NCBI GenBank assembly: GCA_050331815.1
Contig: JBHJGM010000011.1
Span: forward strand, 95,568 to 159,567
Reading direction: 5' to 3'
From: JBHJGM01 sp050331815
GTDB taxonomy: Bacteria > Verrucomicrobiota > Verrucomicrobiia > Opitutales > JBHJGM01
DNA length: 64,000 nucleotides
Part shown: positions 17,519 to 25,528 of the stretch, piece by piece
Layout of the letters: each line of letters opens with the position of its first letter
Numbering within the stretch: position 1 is the first letter of the stretch
The notes under the pieces: model-generated
The model's input: the letters and a program-made list of their open reading frames with translations, nothing else
The model's database searches: none
What the model was told of the DNA's origin: nothing
Program-made: the position numbers and the translations under genes

Positions 17519-18634
17519 TTAGCGCGAAGTCGAAGTCGCTTCTGCTTCGACGGGCTTCGCTGTCGAAGTGGTAGAGGTCTCTTTGGCTTCGCTCTGGGCC
17601 TTGGGCGCGGCGGGCTTTTCGGCGGTTTCGCTCGGTTGCGGTTCCCCCAGGGCTTCCGCCACCGGCAGCGGTGCATCGGTATAAACACCCATGCGGCGGA
17701 AATGCTGATAACGACGCTCCAGCAGCGTTTCCGTGTCGAGTGTGCGCAGCTTTTTCAACTGCTTGCCGATCGCCGTGTCGAGATAAGTGGCGGCTTCGTC
17801 ATAGCTTATGTGAGCCCCGCCAAAGGGCTCTTCCACGATTTTGTCGACGATGCCGAGCTTGAGCAATTCGTCCGCGGTGATGCGCAAATTCTCCGCCGCC
17901 TCGGCCGCACGCGACTTGTCCTTAAAAAGAATGGTCGCGCAGCTCTCCGGCGCGATCACCGAATAGTAGGCGTTTTGAAGAATCATCACCACATCGGCCA
18001 CCGCGATGCCCAGCGCGCCGCCCGAGCCGCCTTCGCCGATGACGGTTGCCAGGATGGGTACGGTCAGCCCGGCCATCTCGCGAAGATTGACCGCGATCGC
18101 CTCGGCCACATGGCGCTCCTCCGAGCCGATGCCGGGAAACGCGCCAGGGGTATCCACCAGCACGATCACCGGCAGTTGGAAGCGCTCGGCCAGCTTCATC
18201 AGGCGCAGGGCCTTGCGGTAACCTTCCGGATTGGGATAACCGAAGTTACGCTCGATGTTTTCCTTGGTTTCGCGGCCCTTTTGCTGAGCCACGATCATCA
18301 CCGGCTCGCCATGGTAGAGTGCGGTTCCGCCGATGATCGCCCGGTCGTCGCGAAAAAGCCGGTCCCCGTGCAGTTCCTGAAAGTCCGTGAAGAGCCGCTC
18401 GATGTAATCCAGTGCGTAGGGGCGGCGGGGATGCCGCGACAACTGCACACGCTGCCACGGGGTCAGGCTGGTGTAGATCTCACGTTTGGTGGCTTCGATT
18501 TTGTTTTCGATCGCCTCAATCTCCTCGGACAGGTCCACCTGCGTGTCCACGCCGGTCTGGCGCAGCCCTTCGAGCTGCTCCATCAGCTCTGCGAGCGGTT
18601 TTTCAAAATCAAGTTGGAAAGTCGGTTTGGCCAT
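17519..18634 (-). CDS. accA: Acetyl-CoA carboxylase carboxyltransferase subunit alpha
   Basis: Alpha subunit of the carboxyltransferase for malonyl-CoA synthesis. The family start (LDFEKPLAELMEQLEGLR) is followed by HPRRPYALDYIERLF, RETKENIERNFGYPNPEGYRKALRLM, DTPGAFPGIGSEERHVAEAIA and GEGGSGGALGIAVAD. The catalytic core ends near residue 320. Residues about 322-371 form an Ala/Glu/Thr/Ser-rich low-complexity tail that most AccA proteins lack (usual length about 320). Converges with nadE, 15 bp between the stops. Confidence 0.95.
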   Translation of the reverse strand: MAKPTFQLDFEKPLAELMEQLEGLRQTGVDTQVDLSEEIEAIENKIEATKREIYTSLTPWQRVQLSRHPRRPYALDYIERLFTDFQELHGDRLFRDDRAIIGGTALYHGEPVMIVAQQKGRETKENIERNFGYPNPEGYRKALRLMKLAERFQLPVIVLVDTPGAFPGIGSEERHVAEAIAVNLREMAGLTVPILATVIGEGGSGGALGIAVADVVMILQNAYYSVIAPESCATILFKDKSRAAEAAENLRITADELLKLGIVDKIVEEPFGGAHISYDEAATYLDTAIGKQLKKLRTLDTETLLERRYQHFRRMGVYTDAPLPVAEALGEPQPSETAEKPAAPKAQSEAKETSTTSTAKPVEAEATSTSR

Positions 18635-18773
18635 GGCGCACTGGGATTTCCGCTAGAACCTGAGACTTTTACAAAATCGTCACCTGCGGTGTCAACGTCC
18701 TCATGGACAGCCGGATCGGTGCCCGGAGCCACATTTTCAGGGCGTTTGTGTGACTTTTCCGCGAATTCCGAGG

Positions 18774-19139
18774 CTAATCTTCCTCGCCGTCGCCGCCTTT
18801 CAGCTCGTCTTTCCAGCCAAGCATACGCGCCTGTGCCCCAAATTTTTCCGCGGTCGGGATGTTGCCCAGCTGCATGTGAATACGCGACAGGCTGGTGTTG
18901 ATGTGAATGTCCTCAGGGCGCAGCGCGTGGGCTTTTTCCGCCGCCTCGAGCGCTTGCGGATACGCCTTCTCGGCGTAATGCACCTCGGTCATCGCATGCC
19001 AGGCATCGAAATTTGCTGTGTCCGCCGCGAGTACCTGCTCCAGCTTTTCCAGGGCCGCCGCACTGTCACCTAGTGAAAAATCCAGCGTCGCTTCCTCGAT
19101 CAGTTCCTGGTGCGCCTGCGCTTCGGGGTGATCCGTCAT
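18774..19139 (-). CDS. Small TPR-repeat protein
   Basis: A 121-residue, soluble, acidic protein made of about three tetratricopeptide repeats: LDFSLGDSAAALEKLEQVLAA, FDAWHAMTEVHYAEKAYPQ and INTSLSRIHMQLGNIPTAE show the TPR small/large residue pattern. TPR proteins mediate protein contacts; no partner can be named. The start at 19139 (MTDHPEAQ) is preferred because sequence further upstream is Cys/Arg-rich and unlike coding sequence. It lies upstream of accA on the same strand with a 139-bp gap. Confidence 0.8.
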   Translation of the reverse strand: MTDHPEAQAHQELIEEATLDFSLGDSAAALEKLEQVLAADTANFDAWHAMTEVHYAEKAYPQALEAAEKAHALRPEDIHINTSLSRIHMQLGNIPTAEKFGAQARMLGWKDELKGGDGEED

Positions 19140-19451
19140 GGTCCAATCGTGTCCTGCTTTTAGGCACCCGTCGACCGTTTTGAAACAATTGCCGGAAACA
19201 CAGCAGCCGCTCCAACTGCGCCATCCGTCCATCCCGAAGCGGCGCAGCTCGAGACTCGGCAATCCGAAGGGTCGCCGAAAGCACATCGTTCCGCAAAACG
19301 ACTTACTGGCTTTTCGCGCAGCTGGAGCCTTCAGCAGCAAGCGGCAAATCGCCATCAGTGCGAATCCGCGTTCTTGTATCCTCCCAACTTCGAAAGCATG
19401 CACGGTTTGCGAGTGCATTCGTTCCCTTGTGTGGTTTAACTTCAACATCCG
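19140..19451. other. Divergent intergenic region between the TPR gene and aat
   Basis: About 310 bp, no credible gene on either strand. A 6-bp inverted repeat ATGCAC...GTGCAT lies at about 19398-19418, followed by CGTTCCC. It only loosely resembles the two-hairpin elements found elsewhere, and the second hairpin is missing. Confidence 0.5.
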
Positions 19452-20126
19452 ATGCATTCACGCCCGCGCACCGACTTTCCGGATCCCCGCACCGCGCCGC
19501 GCGACGGGCCGATAGCGATCGGTGGGGACCTCAGCGTCGAGCGGCTGCTGGCGGCCTATGCGCGCGGAATTTTCCCTTGGTTCGGCGAGGATGAGCCCAT
19601 TCTTTGGTGGTGCCCCGACCCGCGCTTCGTGCTCCTGCCCGAAGCAGCGCACATCGCCAAAAATCTCGAACGCGAACGCCGCAAGCCCCGCTGGCGCGTC
19701 ACCATGGATACCGCATTCCAGGAGGTTATCCACGCCTGCGCCTCGCAAAAACGCCACGATCAAGACGGCACCTGGATCACCCCTGAAATGCGTCAGGCTT
19801 ATACCGAGCTCCATCGTACCGGCTTCGCTCACTCGGTCGAATGCTGGTGTGAGGGCAGCCTTGCCGGTGGCCTGTACGGCGTCAGTTTGGGCGGCGTCTT
19901 CTTTGGCGAGAGCATGTTTCACCACGCCGACAACGCCTCCAAGGTTGCGTTCGCCGCCCTTCTTGACTGGCTCCGGGCCAACGATTTCGATCTGATCGAC
20001 TGCCAGCAGCGCACCCGCCACCTGGCCAGCTTTGGTGCCCGTGAAACCGCCCGCGACGCCTTCCTCGACCAACTTGAGGCCAGCCTGCAGCGACCCACAC
20101 TCCCAGGCCCCTGGCGTTTCGATTAA
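19452..20126 (+). CDS. aat: Leucyl/phenylalanyl-tRNA--protein transferase
   Basis: Transfers Leu or Phe from tRNA to N-terminal Arg/Lys of proteins, marking them for ClpSAP degradation (N-degron pathway). The 224-residue length is typical. Signatures in order: IAIGGDLSVERLLAAYARGIFPW, WWCPDPRFVLLP, VIHACA, TWITPEMRQAYTELHRTGFAHSVE, LAGGLYGVSLGGVFFGESMF and FDLIDCQQ. The ATG at 19452 gives a normal N-terminus. Monocistronic as far as can be seen. Confidence 0.95.
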   Translation: MHSRPRTDFPDPRTAPRDGPIAIGGDLSVERLLAAYARGIFPWFGEDEPILWWCPDPRFVLLPEAAHIAKNLERERRKPRWRVTMDTAFQEVIHACASQKRHDQDGTWITPEMRQAYTELHRTGFAHSVECWCEGSLAGGLYGVSLGGVFFGESMFHHADNASKVAFAALLDWLRANDFDLIDCQQRTRHLASFGARETARDAFLDQLEASLQRPTLPGPWRFD

Positions 20127-20398
20127 CTCAATGGCTGTTTGAGTAAAGAAACCATAAATAACATGAATGTGCACGAATTCATAGGCAGCAACTTCGTGTA
20201 AGGTTGGCTAAAACGTGCCGGAGGGAAGATAGCTCCGGTCATCCCAGCTTAAATCTACCTAGCCGCGAGGCTCTCGATGCAGCGGGTTTCTGTCGCGAAA
20301 TGCACGAAAACGCGTCACAGGCGGACTAAACTTTTGAGCTTTGGGGGCACTGAGTGTCTTGATGGTTCCACACGCATACGTGCCCTTGGGGTGTATTC
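20127..20398. other. Intergenic region after aat
   Basis: About 270 bp (up to 347 if the next gene starts at 20474). Several short inverted repeats occur, for example CCGGAGGGAAGATAGCTCCGG near 20218-20238, which could end aat transcription, but there is no clear U-tract. No tRNA-like TPsiC loop or ORF is evident. Confidence 0.4.
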
Positions 20399-21178
20399 GT
20401 GATTCCTCACTTGGATGCAGGTCGTTTCCAGTTTGCGTTTGCAGCAGGCCAAAGGGCTGCGCAGCATCCCGCCGTGGACCCCGAAGTCGTAAAGCTGCTC
20501 ACCCTTCAGACCGTCGATCTGCAGTTGCAGCAGGCACAGGCCGCGCTGCGCCGTGCCCCTGTCGAACTGGAGAAACTCGCCACCGAAGCCGCACGCGAAA
20601 AGGCCGCCATCGAAGAAAAGGAGCAGGCTTTCAAGGCGCTTGAGGTCCGCCGCAAGGAAATCGACGGTGCGCTGCAGGACGCCGAAGCCCAGATTGTTAA
20701 GTACAAGACCCAGCAGTTGCAGGTGAAAAAGAACGAGGAGTATCAGGCCCTCACCCACGAGATTGAAACCCTCGGCCAGCGCATCTCTGGCTACGAGGAA
20801 GCGGAAATCGGCCTGATGCTCGAAATCGACGAGGCCAAGGAAACGCTTGAGTCCGAGCGCACCGCCTCCGCCGAACGCCTGCAGGGCATCGACCGTGAAC
20901 GCGTGCTCATCGAAGAGAATCAGCGGAAGGTGCAGGGAGAGGTCGCCGACCTCCAGGCCCAGGTGGCCGCCGCCCGCGAGCCCGTCGCCAGCGTTTACCT
21001 GTCCGCCTACGACCTCTCCAAAAAGCGTCACCCGCGCGGCCCCTACGTCTCGCCCATCGAAGAGGGACGCTGCCAGGGCTGCCACCTGAAGGTCTCCGGC
21101 GAAACCATATCTGCCCTGCGCCAACCCGAAGGCCCCGTCAGGTGCGACCAATGTGGCCGCGTGGTGTACCACGGCTAG
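20399..21178 (+). CDS. Coiled-coil protein with C-terminal C4 zinc ribbon (CT398/DUF164 type)
   Basis: A long antiparallel coiled-coil (about residues 30-205, heptads rich in Glu, Gln and Ala) precedes a C-terminal zinc ribbon with CQGCHLKV and CDQCGRVVYH. This is the CT398-like 'zinc ribbon domain-containing protein' family, in Chlamydia linked to sigma54 and flagellar/type III components; its general role is unclear. The frame opens with GTG at 20399; a second GTG at 20474 gives a protein (MDPEVVKLLTLQ) that matches the typical family N-terminus better, so the first 25 codons are doubtful. rnpB follows downstream. Confidence 0.82.
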   Translation: MIPHLDAGRFQFAFAAGQRAAQHPAVDPEVVKLLTLQTVDLQLQQAQAALRRAPVELEKLATEAAREKAAIEEKEQAFKALEVRRKEIDGALQDAEAQIVKYKTQQLQVKKNEEYQALTHEIETLGQRISGYEEAEIGLMLEIDEAKETLESERTASAERLQGIDRERVLIEENQRKVQGEVADLQAQVAAAREPVASVYLSAYDLSKKRHPRGPYVSPIEEGRCQGCHLKVSGETISALRQPEGPVRCDQCGRVVYHG

Positions 21179-21544
21179 ATTGGTCTGGGACTGTATTTTC
21201 TAATGTTCCTGCGACTTTAAGGAGACCCGTAGTTGACTTTACCGACGCTTATCTGGCAGCGGAAGCTGTTCTGCGGCACAACACAGCTGAGCCGTAGTTA
21301 GGACCGACCCCAAGCGCCAGCTATGTAGATTGTTTCTCCCGAAACTTTGGCCAGTGATTGAACGATTGGTTTTGCGCTACCAGCCGATGCAAGCAAATCG
21401 TCGGTATTGTCCTTTCTCTTTGCTAAATAGTTCTGCTGTTTGGGTCTAAGATATCGTGAGATTTACCTTACAAAACGATGACAGCATAGCTTCCCAGCGA
21501 GCGATCCCGCTTGCACCACGCTAGCAAAAAGCCGATGCTGGAGG
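21179..21544. other. Intergenic region upstream of rnpB
   Basis: About 365 bp, more AT-rich than the flanks and without a credible ORF. Apart from a promoter-like pair at 21511-21539 I see nothing I can name. Confidence 0.5.
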
Positions 21545-21546
21545 GT
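21511..21546 (+). promoter_or_regulatory. Predicted sigma70-type promoter of rnpB
   Basis: TTGCAC at 21511-21516 and GATGCT at 21534-21539 are separated by exactly 17 bp. The expected start near 21546 coincides with the first base of the RNase P terminal helix. The -10 match is weak (3 of 6), so position rather than sequence carries the call. Confidence 0.4.
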
Positions 21547-21977
21547 GTTTCCAGGGGGCGGGCATTCGCTCCCAGGGTTCAATGTTCTTTGGGAGAGGAA
21601 AGTCCGGACACCGCAGGGCAGGACTCCGCTTGAAAAGGCGGGCGCGGCGCGTTAAGGCGTCGTGACGGACAGTGCAACAGAAAGTAAACCGCCGCTAGCT
21701 TCACGGCTTTCGGTAAGGGTGAAAGGGTGGGGTAAGAGCCCACCGCCGCGTCGGGTAACCGCGCGGGCACGGTAAACCCAGTCCGGTGCAAGACCAAGCA
21801 TGGGACCGAGCGGCCCGCTCATACGGTCTCGGGTAGGTTGCACCGCGCACCGCTTCACCGCGGCGCGGGAGTGACGGTTCACCCAGGTGAATACTCGCTA
21901 GATAAATGAATGCCCAGTGGCCACCTCCTTGCGAGGCAGCCGTGGACAGAATCCGGCTTACAGCCCCCTGGAAACAT
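21545..21977 (+). ncRNA. rnpB: RNase P RNA, bacterial type A
   Basis: Catalytic RNA that trims tRNA 5' leaders. The ends are fixed by a perfect 12-bp terminal helix P1, GTTTCCAGGGGG (21547-21558) with CCCCCTGGAAAC (21964-21975). Universal core elements are present: GAGGAAAGTCCGGAC (about 21595-21609, P4 5' strand), ACAGAAAG (21676-21683), the GTAAACC and TGCAAGACC segments, GGTAGGTTGC-like J-region, GATAAATGAATG and AGAATCCGGCTTACAG near the 3' end (P4 3' strand). About 430 nt, slightly longer than E. coli M1 RNA. It lies between the zinc-ribbon gene and rpsT. Confidence 0.95.
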
Positions 21978-22163
21978 CTTTTTTAACGCGTTAGCCCCTG
22001 TCGCTGAATACCTTGCGGCACGAACGCTCCAAGGCTACACACGTTCATTTTGCCGGCTGTTCAGCCAAGATCTCCCACGAAGCACCAAAGCTCCCGGCAC
22101 CGACCCCCCTCAAACACAGACATCCCGACAACAGGACAACCAGACCGCATTCCCAAATCACGC

Positions 22164-22192
22164 TTGACCGCAAGTGGTCCACGCTTCATTTT
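22164..22192 (+). promoter_or_regulatory. Possible promoter of rpsT
   Basis: TTGACC (22164-22169), a 17-bp spacer and CATTTT (22187-22192), 21 bp before the rpsT start codon. The -35 is good, the -10 weak. Confidence 0.3.
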
Positions 22193-22212
22193 CAGAAGTT
22201 TCCGAACGCATC

Positions 22213-22485
22213 ATGGCCAACACAAAGGCATCTAAGAAAGACATTCGCCGCATCACCCGTCGTACGGCGCACAACCTCGGCATTAAGACTCGCTTGAAGA
22301 CGCTCCGCAAAAAGGCGCTTTTTGCCGATGACGCTTCCGCAGAGGAAAAGCAGACGCAGGTGAATGAATACGCGGCGGCCCTCGACAAGGCGGCCAAGAC
22401 CGGTCTCATTCACCCGAATAAGGCCAACCGCCAGAAGTCACGTGCTGCCAAGCGCCTGAACAAGGCGAAGGCACCCGCCAGCTAA
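22213..22485 (+). CDS. rpsT: 30S ribosomal protein S20
   Basis: Ninety residues, very basic, starting MANTKASKKDIRRITRRTAHN. The conserved C-terminal AAKTGLIHPNKANRQKSRAAK matches bS20 (GLIHxNKAARxK). It binds 16S rRNA early in 30S assembly. The ATG at 22213 gives the normal family N-terminus. A strong intrinsic terminator follows 34 bp after the stop. Confidence 0.96.
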   Translation: MANTKASKKDIRRITRRTAHNLGIKTRLKTLRKKALFADDASAEEKQTQVNEYAAALDKAAKTGLIHPNKANRQKSRAAKRLNKAKAPAS

Positions 22486-22518
22486 TATCGTTTTGATTGC
22501 CTGGCGGCAGTTTCGAGA

Positions 22519-22542
22519 ACCTCGGCCCGCCGAGGTTTTTTT
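22519..22542 (+). terminator. Intrinsic terminator of rpsT
   Basis: ACCTCGG (22519-22525), loop CCCG, CCGAGGT (22530-22536) and a T-run to 22542. The next gene's ATG is at 22548, only 5 nt after the T-run. Confidence 0.85.
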
Positions 22543-22547
22543 GTGCG

Positions 22548-23393
22548 ATGGTCCCTGAAAAAATCGGTTTCCCACCGCCGCTGCTTGGCGACCAGCCGTG
22601 GCGGTTGCGCGTTTTCGATTGGCAGGAGCGCCTGCTTGCCCTGGAAAAGCCGGTGGGTGTGCTGGTCGACCCTCACCCCTGGTACCCTAAGAGCCCTAGT
22701 TTGGTCGCCGCGCTCGCCGCCCAGGCAGAGGCTGACAAACCCGAGTTGGCGGGCTTTGAATTTGGGCGCGTGCACGGGGTGGGTTTTCTGGACGCCGAGA
22801 TCGCAGGGGCTGCTCTCATCGCTGCCGACAAAATCGCGGCCGCCCATTGGCGCGATCTGGCGGGTTCCGACCAGATTGAATGGACCTTCGAAGTCATCGC
22901 CCGGCCAATCGCGCCTCCCGAGACCGCTCTGGGCAAGCGCGGCGGCACGATTGAAAGCGCGGAGGCGTTCGCCTGCGAATTGCCGCTGATCGGCGAGGAC
23001 GCCAGCGCGCAGACCCGCGTGTCGCACCGTTTCGGCAAGCGTTCGCGGACCTGTTTTCAGCGGGACCCAACCTTCGAAGCAGTGGCGGACTGGCAATGCT
23101 GGACAGCGCGTGTGCGGTTGAACCGACCGCATCAGGTTCGCCTGCACGCCTTTGAAAGCGGGCTAAGAGTCGCTGGCGAAAAGTTGTATCTGGATGAACA
23201 CGAAGCGATTGCCGCACCGAAAGACACGCTGCCTGGACCGCTTGTGCGGCTGGCGTCCATAAGCCTGCCGCAAGCCGGCGCCAGGCAGCGGATCATAAAA
23301 ATCCCGCCTTTGGATTACTGGCGTCGGGCCCTGCGCACCCTGGCCAAGCCCCGCGCGTCCGCAGCGCGCTTGCCAAAAAAATCTTTACAATGA
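22548..23393 (+). CDS. Divergent RluA-family pseudouridine synthase
   Basis: A 281-residue protein with the RluA fold signatures: LLALEKPVGVLVDPHP (family 'NKPaGl.vhp'), the active-site region GFLDAEIAGAALIA (family HRLDxxTSGLLv) and RPHQVRLHAFESGLRVAGEKLY (family RTHQIRvHl...GdplY). The catalytic Asp is kept, but the preceding His-Arg is replaced by Gly-Phe and the Thr-Ser by Ile-Ala, so it may be an unusual or weak enzyme. RNA target unknown. The start at 22548 follows the rpsT terminator directly. Confidence 0.72.
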   Translation: MVPEKIGFPPPLLGDQPWRLRVFDWQERLLALEKPVGVLVDPHPWYPKSPSLVAALAAQAEADKPELAGFEFGRVHGVGFLDAEIAGAALIAADKIAAAHWRDLAGSDQIEWTFEVIARPIAPPETALGKRGGTIESAEAFACELPLIGEDASAQTRVSHRFGKRSRTCFQRDPTFEAVADWQCWTARVRLNRPHQVRLHAFESGLRVAGEKLYLDEHEAIAAPKDTLPGPLVRLASISLPQAGARQRIIKIPPLDYWRRALRTLAKPRASAARLPKKSLQ

Positions 23394-23441
23394 GCGAAAT
23401 TCGCGCTTGTTTTCTCTTTTTCTCCAATCGAATTACGCCAC

Positions 23442-23540
23442 ATGGGCAACCTGAAGAAGAAGCGCCGTCTAAAGATGAACAAGCATAAGCGCCGCAAGCG
23501 CTCACATGCGAATCGTCACAAAAAGCGCACCTGGGGCTGA
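23442..23540 (+). CDS. bS22 / AURKAIP1-COX24-like small ribosomal protein
   Basis: Only 32 residues, about 60 percent Lys, Arg and His. It begins MGNLKKKRRLKMNKHKRRK and ends RHKKRTWG. The pattern (K/R-rich, KKRRxxMxKHKxRK, then a second basic helix) is that of the AURKAIP1/COX24 domain, known in mycobacterial small ribosomal protein bS22 and in mitochondrial mS38. It probably sits on the 30S subunit near 16S rRNA. Start and stop are unambiguous (ATG 23442, TGA 23538-23540). It lies 48 bp after the pseudouridine synthase. Confidence 0.8.
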   Translation: MGNLKKKRRLKMNKHKRRKRSHANRHKKRTWG

Positions 23541-23832
23541 GCCACCGGGTCGTTGCCTGGCGGTAGCGCTGGGCAGTCTTAGCCTTTGATTGGAAGCGAT
23601 CACCGGAAAGTACCGGCGGTCACCCAGCACACGTTAGCGGCAACTTTGTTGGTTGCTTACATGAGTGCAATCTGTGCGTAACTGGCTGGGCTCCCCAGTC
23701 TGGTGACGGCATGCTTCTGTCAAAAATATCTATGGTGCCGCGTTAAAGGCAGGAAATCAGCGGACGAATATTGGAGGTGTCCCCGAGTACGCTACGCGGG
23801 GACGGTTAGCCGCTCCGTTTTCTCCTGCCATT
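23541..23832 (+). other. Structured leader region upstream of the pilus operon
   Basis: No ORF. The last 85 nt can fold into one long interrupted hairpin: GGCAGGA (23748-23754) with TCCTGCC (23823-23829), GCGG (23760-23763) with CCGC (23810-23813), and an inner stem GTCCCCG (23779-23785) with CGGGGAC (23797-23803). The outer arm ends 3 nt before the pilM-like ATG, which has no Shine-Dalgarno sequence of its own. The left half (23541-23745) also has short inverted repeats, but I recognise no known RNA family. Confidence 0.4.
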
Positions 23833-24906
23833 ATGAAGGCAAAATCCAAGGGGCTCTTCATTGAGCTTTCCGAGTACGCCATTCTCGCCGCTCGTACCAG
23901 CAGTCTGCAGCCGCCGTTTACGGTGGAGACGCTGGTAGAGTTTCCGGCGGGCCTGAGCGAAGAAACCGGAAAAGAACTGACCCAACTGACCGGCTTGCGC
24001 AAGGGGGGCTACGTGCCTGTGGTCTCCAGCGCCTTCCCGGTCAATCGGTTCGTTCGCCGTGCTTCGCTCGACCATCCGAACAAGGCACGCGACATTTCCT
24101 ATTTGAACGAGTTGTTGCGCTCGCAGTTCCGCATCGATCCTGCCGCCAACGCAGTCAAGGTGCTCGAGTCAAAGACCGGGCGCGAGTTAGATTTTAACCG
24201 CACACCCTCCAAGGAAGTGCTGTTTGCCGGAGCGGCTTTGGACGAGTGGACGTCGCTGCAGGCCGATCTGGTCGCCAACAGCCTCTATCCGGAGCGGCTT
24301 GAACTGGGCTCGCTCTCGATTTTGGGCGGACTGGCCAACTACCTGCGCTTCCGCGAGGACAATCGCCCGGTCATGTCGATCGAGCTGACCGCCGACAGCG
24401 CTCAGGTCTTCATCCTCTCCAGCGAGGGCCTCGACGTTTCCCGGCCCATTCCGTTCGGACTGCGCAGCATGTTCCCGATTGTGCAGGAAGAACTCGGGTT
24501 GAAGGACGAGCAGTCCGCCGAGAAGCTCTTTTACTCTGACACCTTCGATTTTACCGAGATGGCACCGGTGCTTTTGAAGAAGTTGCTGCGTGAGGTGCAG
24601 GCCTCCGCCGGTTTCTACGAAGTGCAAACCGGCCAGACCATCAGCCAGCTCTTTTTGGGTCACCTGCCCCGTAGCCTTTCCTGGATTGGCTCCAGCTTTG
24701 CCCGCTCGCTGGCCGTGGAAATCCTCCAGCCGGTCTACGAGGAGTGGATCGAGCACCTGGGCATCCAGGTCGACCCGGAGGTCGAACTCGGCAACCGCGG
24801 TTCCCGTTGGTTCGGACTTTTCAGCATGATGGGCGATTTTCGCCCATCCGACCCTGTTTCTCAATCTGTTGCTACCCATGCCACTGCGAACAAAGAGCAA
24901 GGATAA
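23833..24906 (+). CDS. PilM-like actin-fold protein of a type IV pilus / secretin system
   Basis: A 357-residue protein with an actin-like N-terminal region (GLFIELSEYAILAARTS) and a second half with MSIELTADSAQVFILSSEGLDVSRPIPFG, the fold pattern of PilM/GspL cytoplasmic domains. It should form a cytoplasmic ring that binds the PilN N-terminus. The call rests on fold-like pattern and gene order (followed by PilN-, PilO-, PilP-like proteins and a secretin). The C-terminus overlaps the next gene by 29 bp. Nucleotide-binding motifs are not fully conserved, so ATP binding is uncertain. Confidence 0.7.
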   Translation: MKAKSKGLFIELSEYAILAARTSSLQPPFTVETLVEFPAGLSEETGKELTQLTGLRKGGYVPVVSSAFPVNRFVRRASLDHPNKARDISYLNELLRSQFRIDPAANAVKVLESKTGRELDFNRTPSKEVLFAGAALDEWTSLQADLVANSLYPERLELGSLSILGGLANYLRFREDNRPVMSIELTADSAQVFILSSEGLDVSRPIPFGLRSMFPIVQEELGLKDEQSAEKLFYSDTFDFTEMAPVLLKKLLREVQASAGFYEVQTGQTISQLFLGHLPRSLSWIGSSFARSLAVEILQPVYEEWIEHLGIQVDPEVELGNRGSRWFGLFSMMGDFRPSDPVSQSVATHATANKEQG

Positions 24907-25528
24907 GCAGGCCGAAGCCCGCTACTGGCATTCCGACTTCCGTCAGGTGGGTGACCTTCCTGACGTGAAGGTCGTGCGCACGGCTTTCTTCGTCAACATT
25001 CTGGCGGTTGCGCTGCCGTTGCTGCTCGGCGTTTGGACGGGCAACAACGAGATCGAAGCCGCGGCCCTGCGCAGCGAAATCTCGACCCTGGAAGCCTCCG
25101 TCGCCTCGGCCCGTCCGAAGAACCAGCAAGCACTCAAGCTCGACAAGGAATTTAGCGCGCAGCTGAGGAAGGTGAACGCCTTCTCCGACTTCTTCGCCTC
25201 CTCGTTTGAGCCCCTGCACATCATTTCCATTTTCAGCAACAGCCGCCCCGACGGCCTTATCTTCGATCAGCTCAGTGTTTCGCTGCGGAAGGAAACCACC
25301 CGCAAAAACAAGAAGAGCATCGAGAAGTTGATCCCGACGATCAAAATCACCGGCGAGCTCGACGGTGACTCCACCACCGCGCTCGCGGTCCTGCAGGACT
25401 ACGAGCAGCAGATCCTCGAAATCGAGGAGTTGGTCGACCGCATCGAAAATCTTGAGGCCAAGCCGCAGCGTTCCTCCGACGTGGATGCCTTCCGCTTTAT
25501 CATTTCAATGGACCTTCCCCAAGGCTGA
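24878..25528 (+). CDS. PilN-like inner-membrane protein
   Basis: A 216-residue bitopic protein: a short cytoplasmic N-terminus (MPLRTKSKDKQAEARYWH), one transmembrane helix (VVRTAFFVNILAVALPLLLGVW, about residues 30-52), a coiled-coil (EIEAAALRSEISTLEASVAS) and a ferredoxin-like periplasmic domain with FSNSRPDGLIFDQLSVSLRK. Architecture and position match PilN. An alternative start three codons upstream (24869) is possible. Its last base is the first base of the next gene's ATG (TGATG). Confidence 0.7.
   Translation: MPLRTKSKDKQAEARYWHSDFRQVGDLPDVKVVRTAFFVNILAVALPLLLGVWTGNNEIEAAALRSEISTLEASVASARPKNQQALKLDKEFSAQLRKVNAFSDFFASSFEPLHIISIFSNSRPDGLIFDQLSVSLRKETTRKNKKSIEKLIPTIKITGELDGDSTTALAVLQDYEQQILEIEELVDRIENLEAKPQRSSDVDAFRFIISMDLPQG

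Noticed and set aside
17636..18901. 421-codon open frame antisense to accA
   Set aside because: Antisense shadow with no family signature; accA explains the conservation.
19398..19428. Inverted repeat plus CGTTCCC resembling the two-hairpin element
   Set aside because: Loop of 9 nt, no second hairpin, linker not matching; likely chance.
23541..23745. Possible 6S RNA between the bS22-like gene and the pilus operon
   Set aside because: Some inverted repeats, but I cannot build the long closed stem with a central bubble, and no conserved 6S motif is visible.
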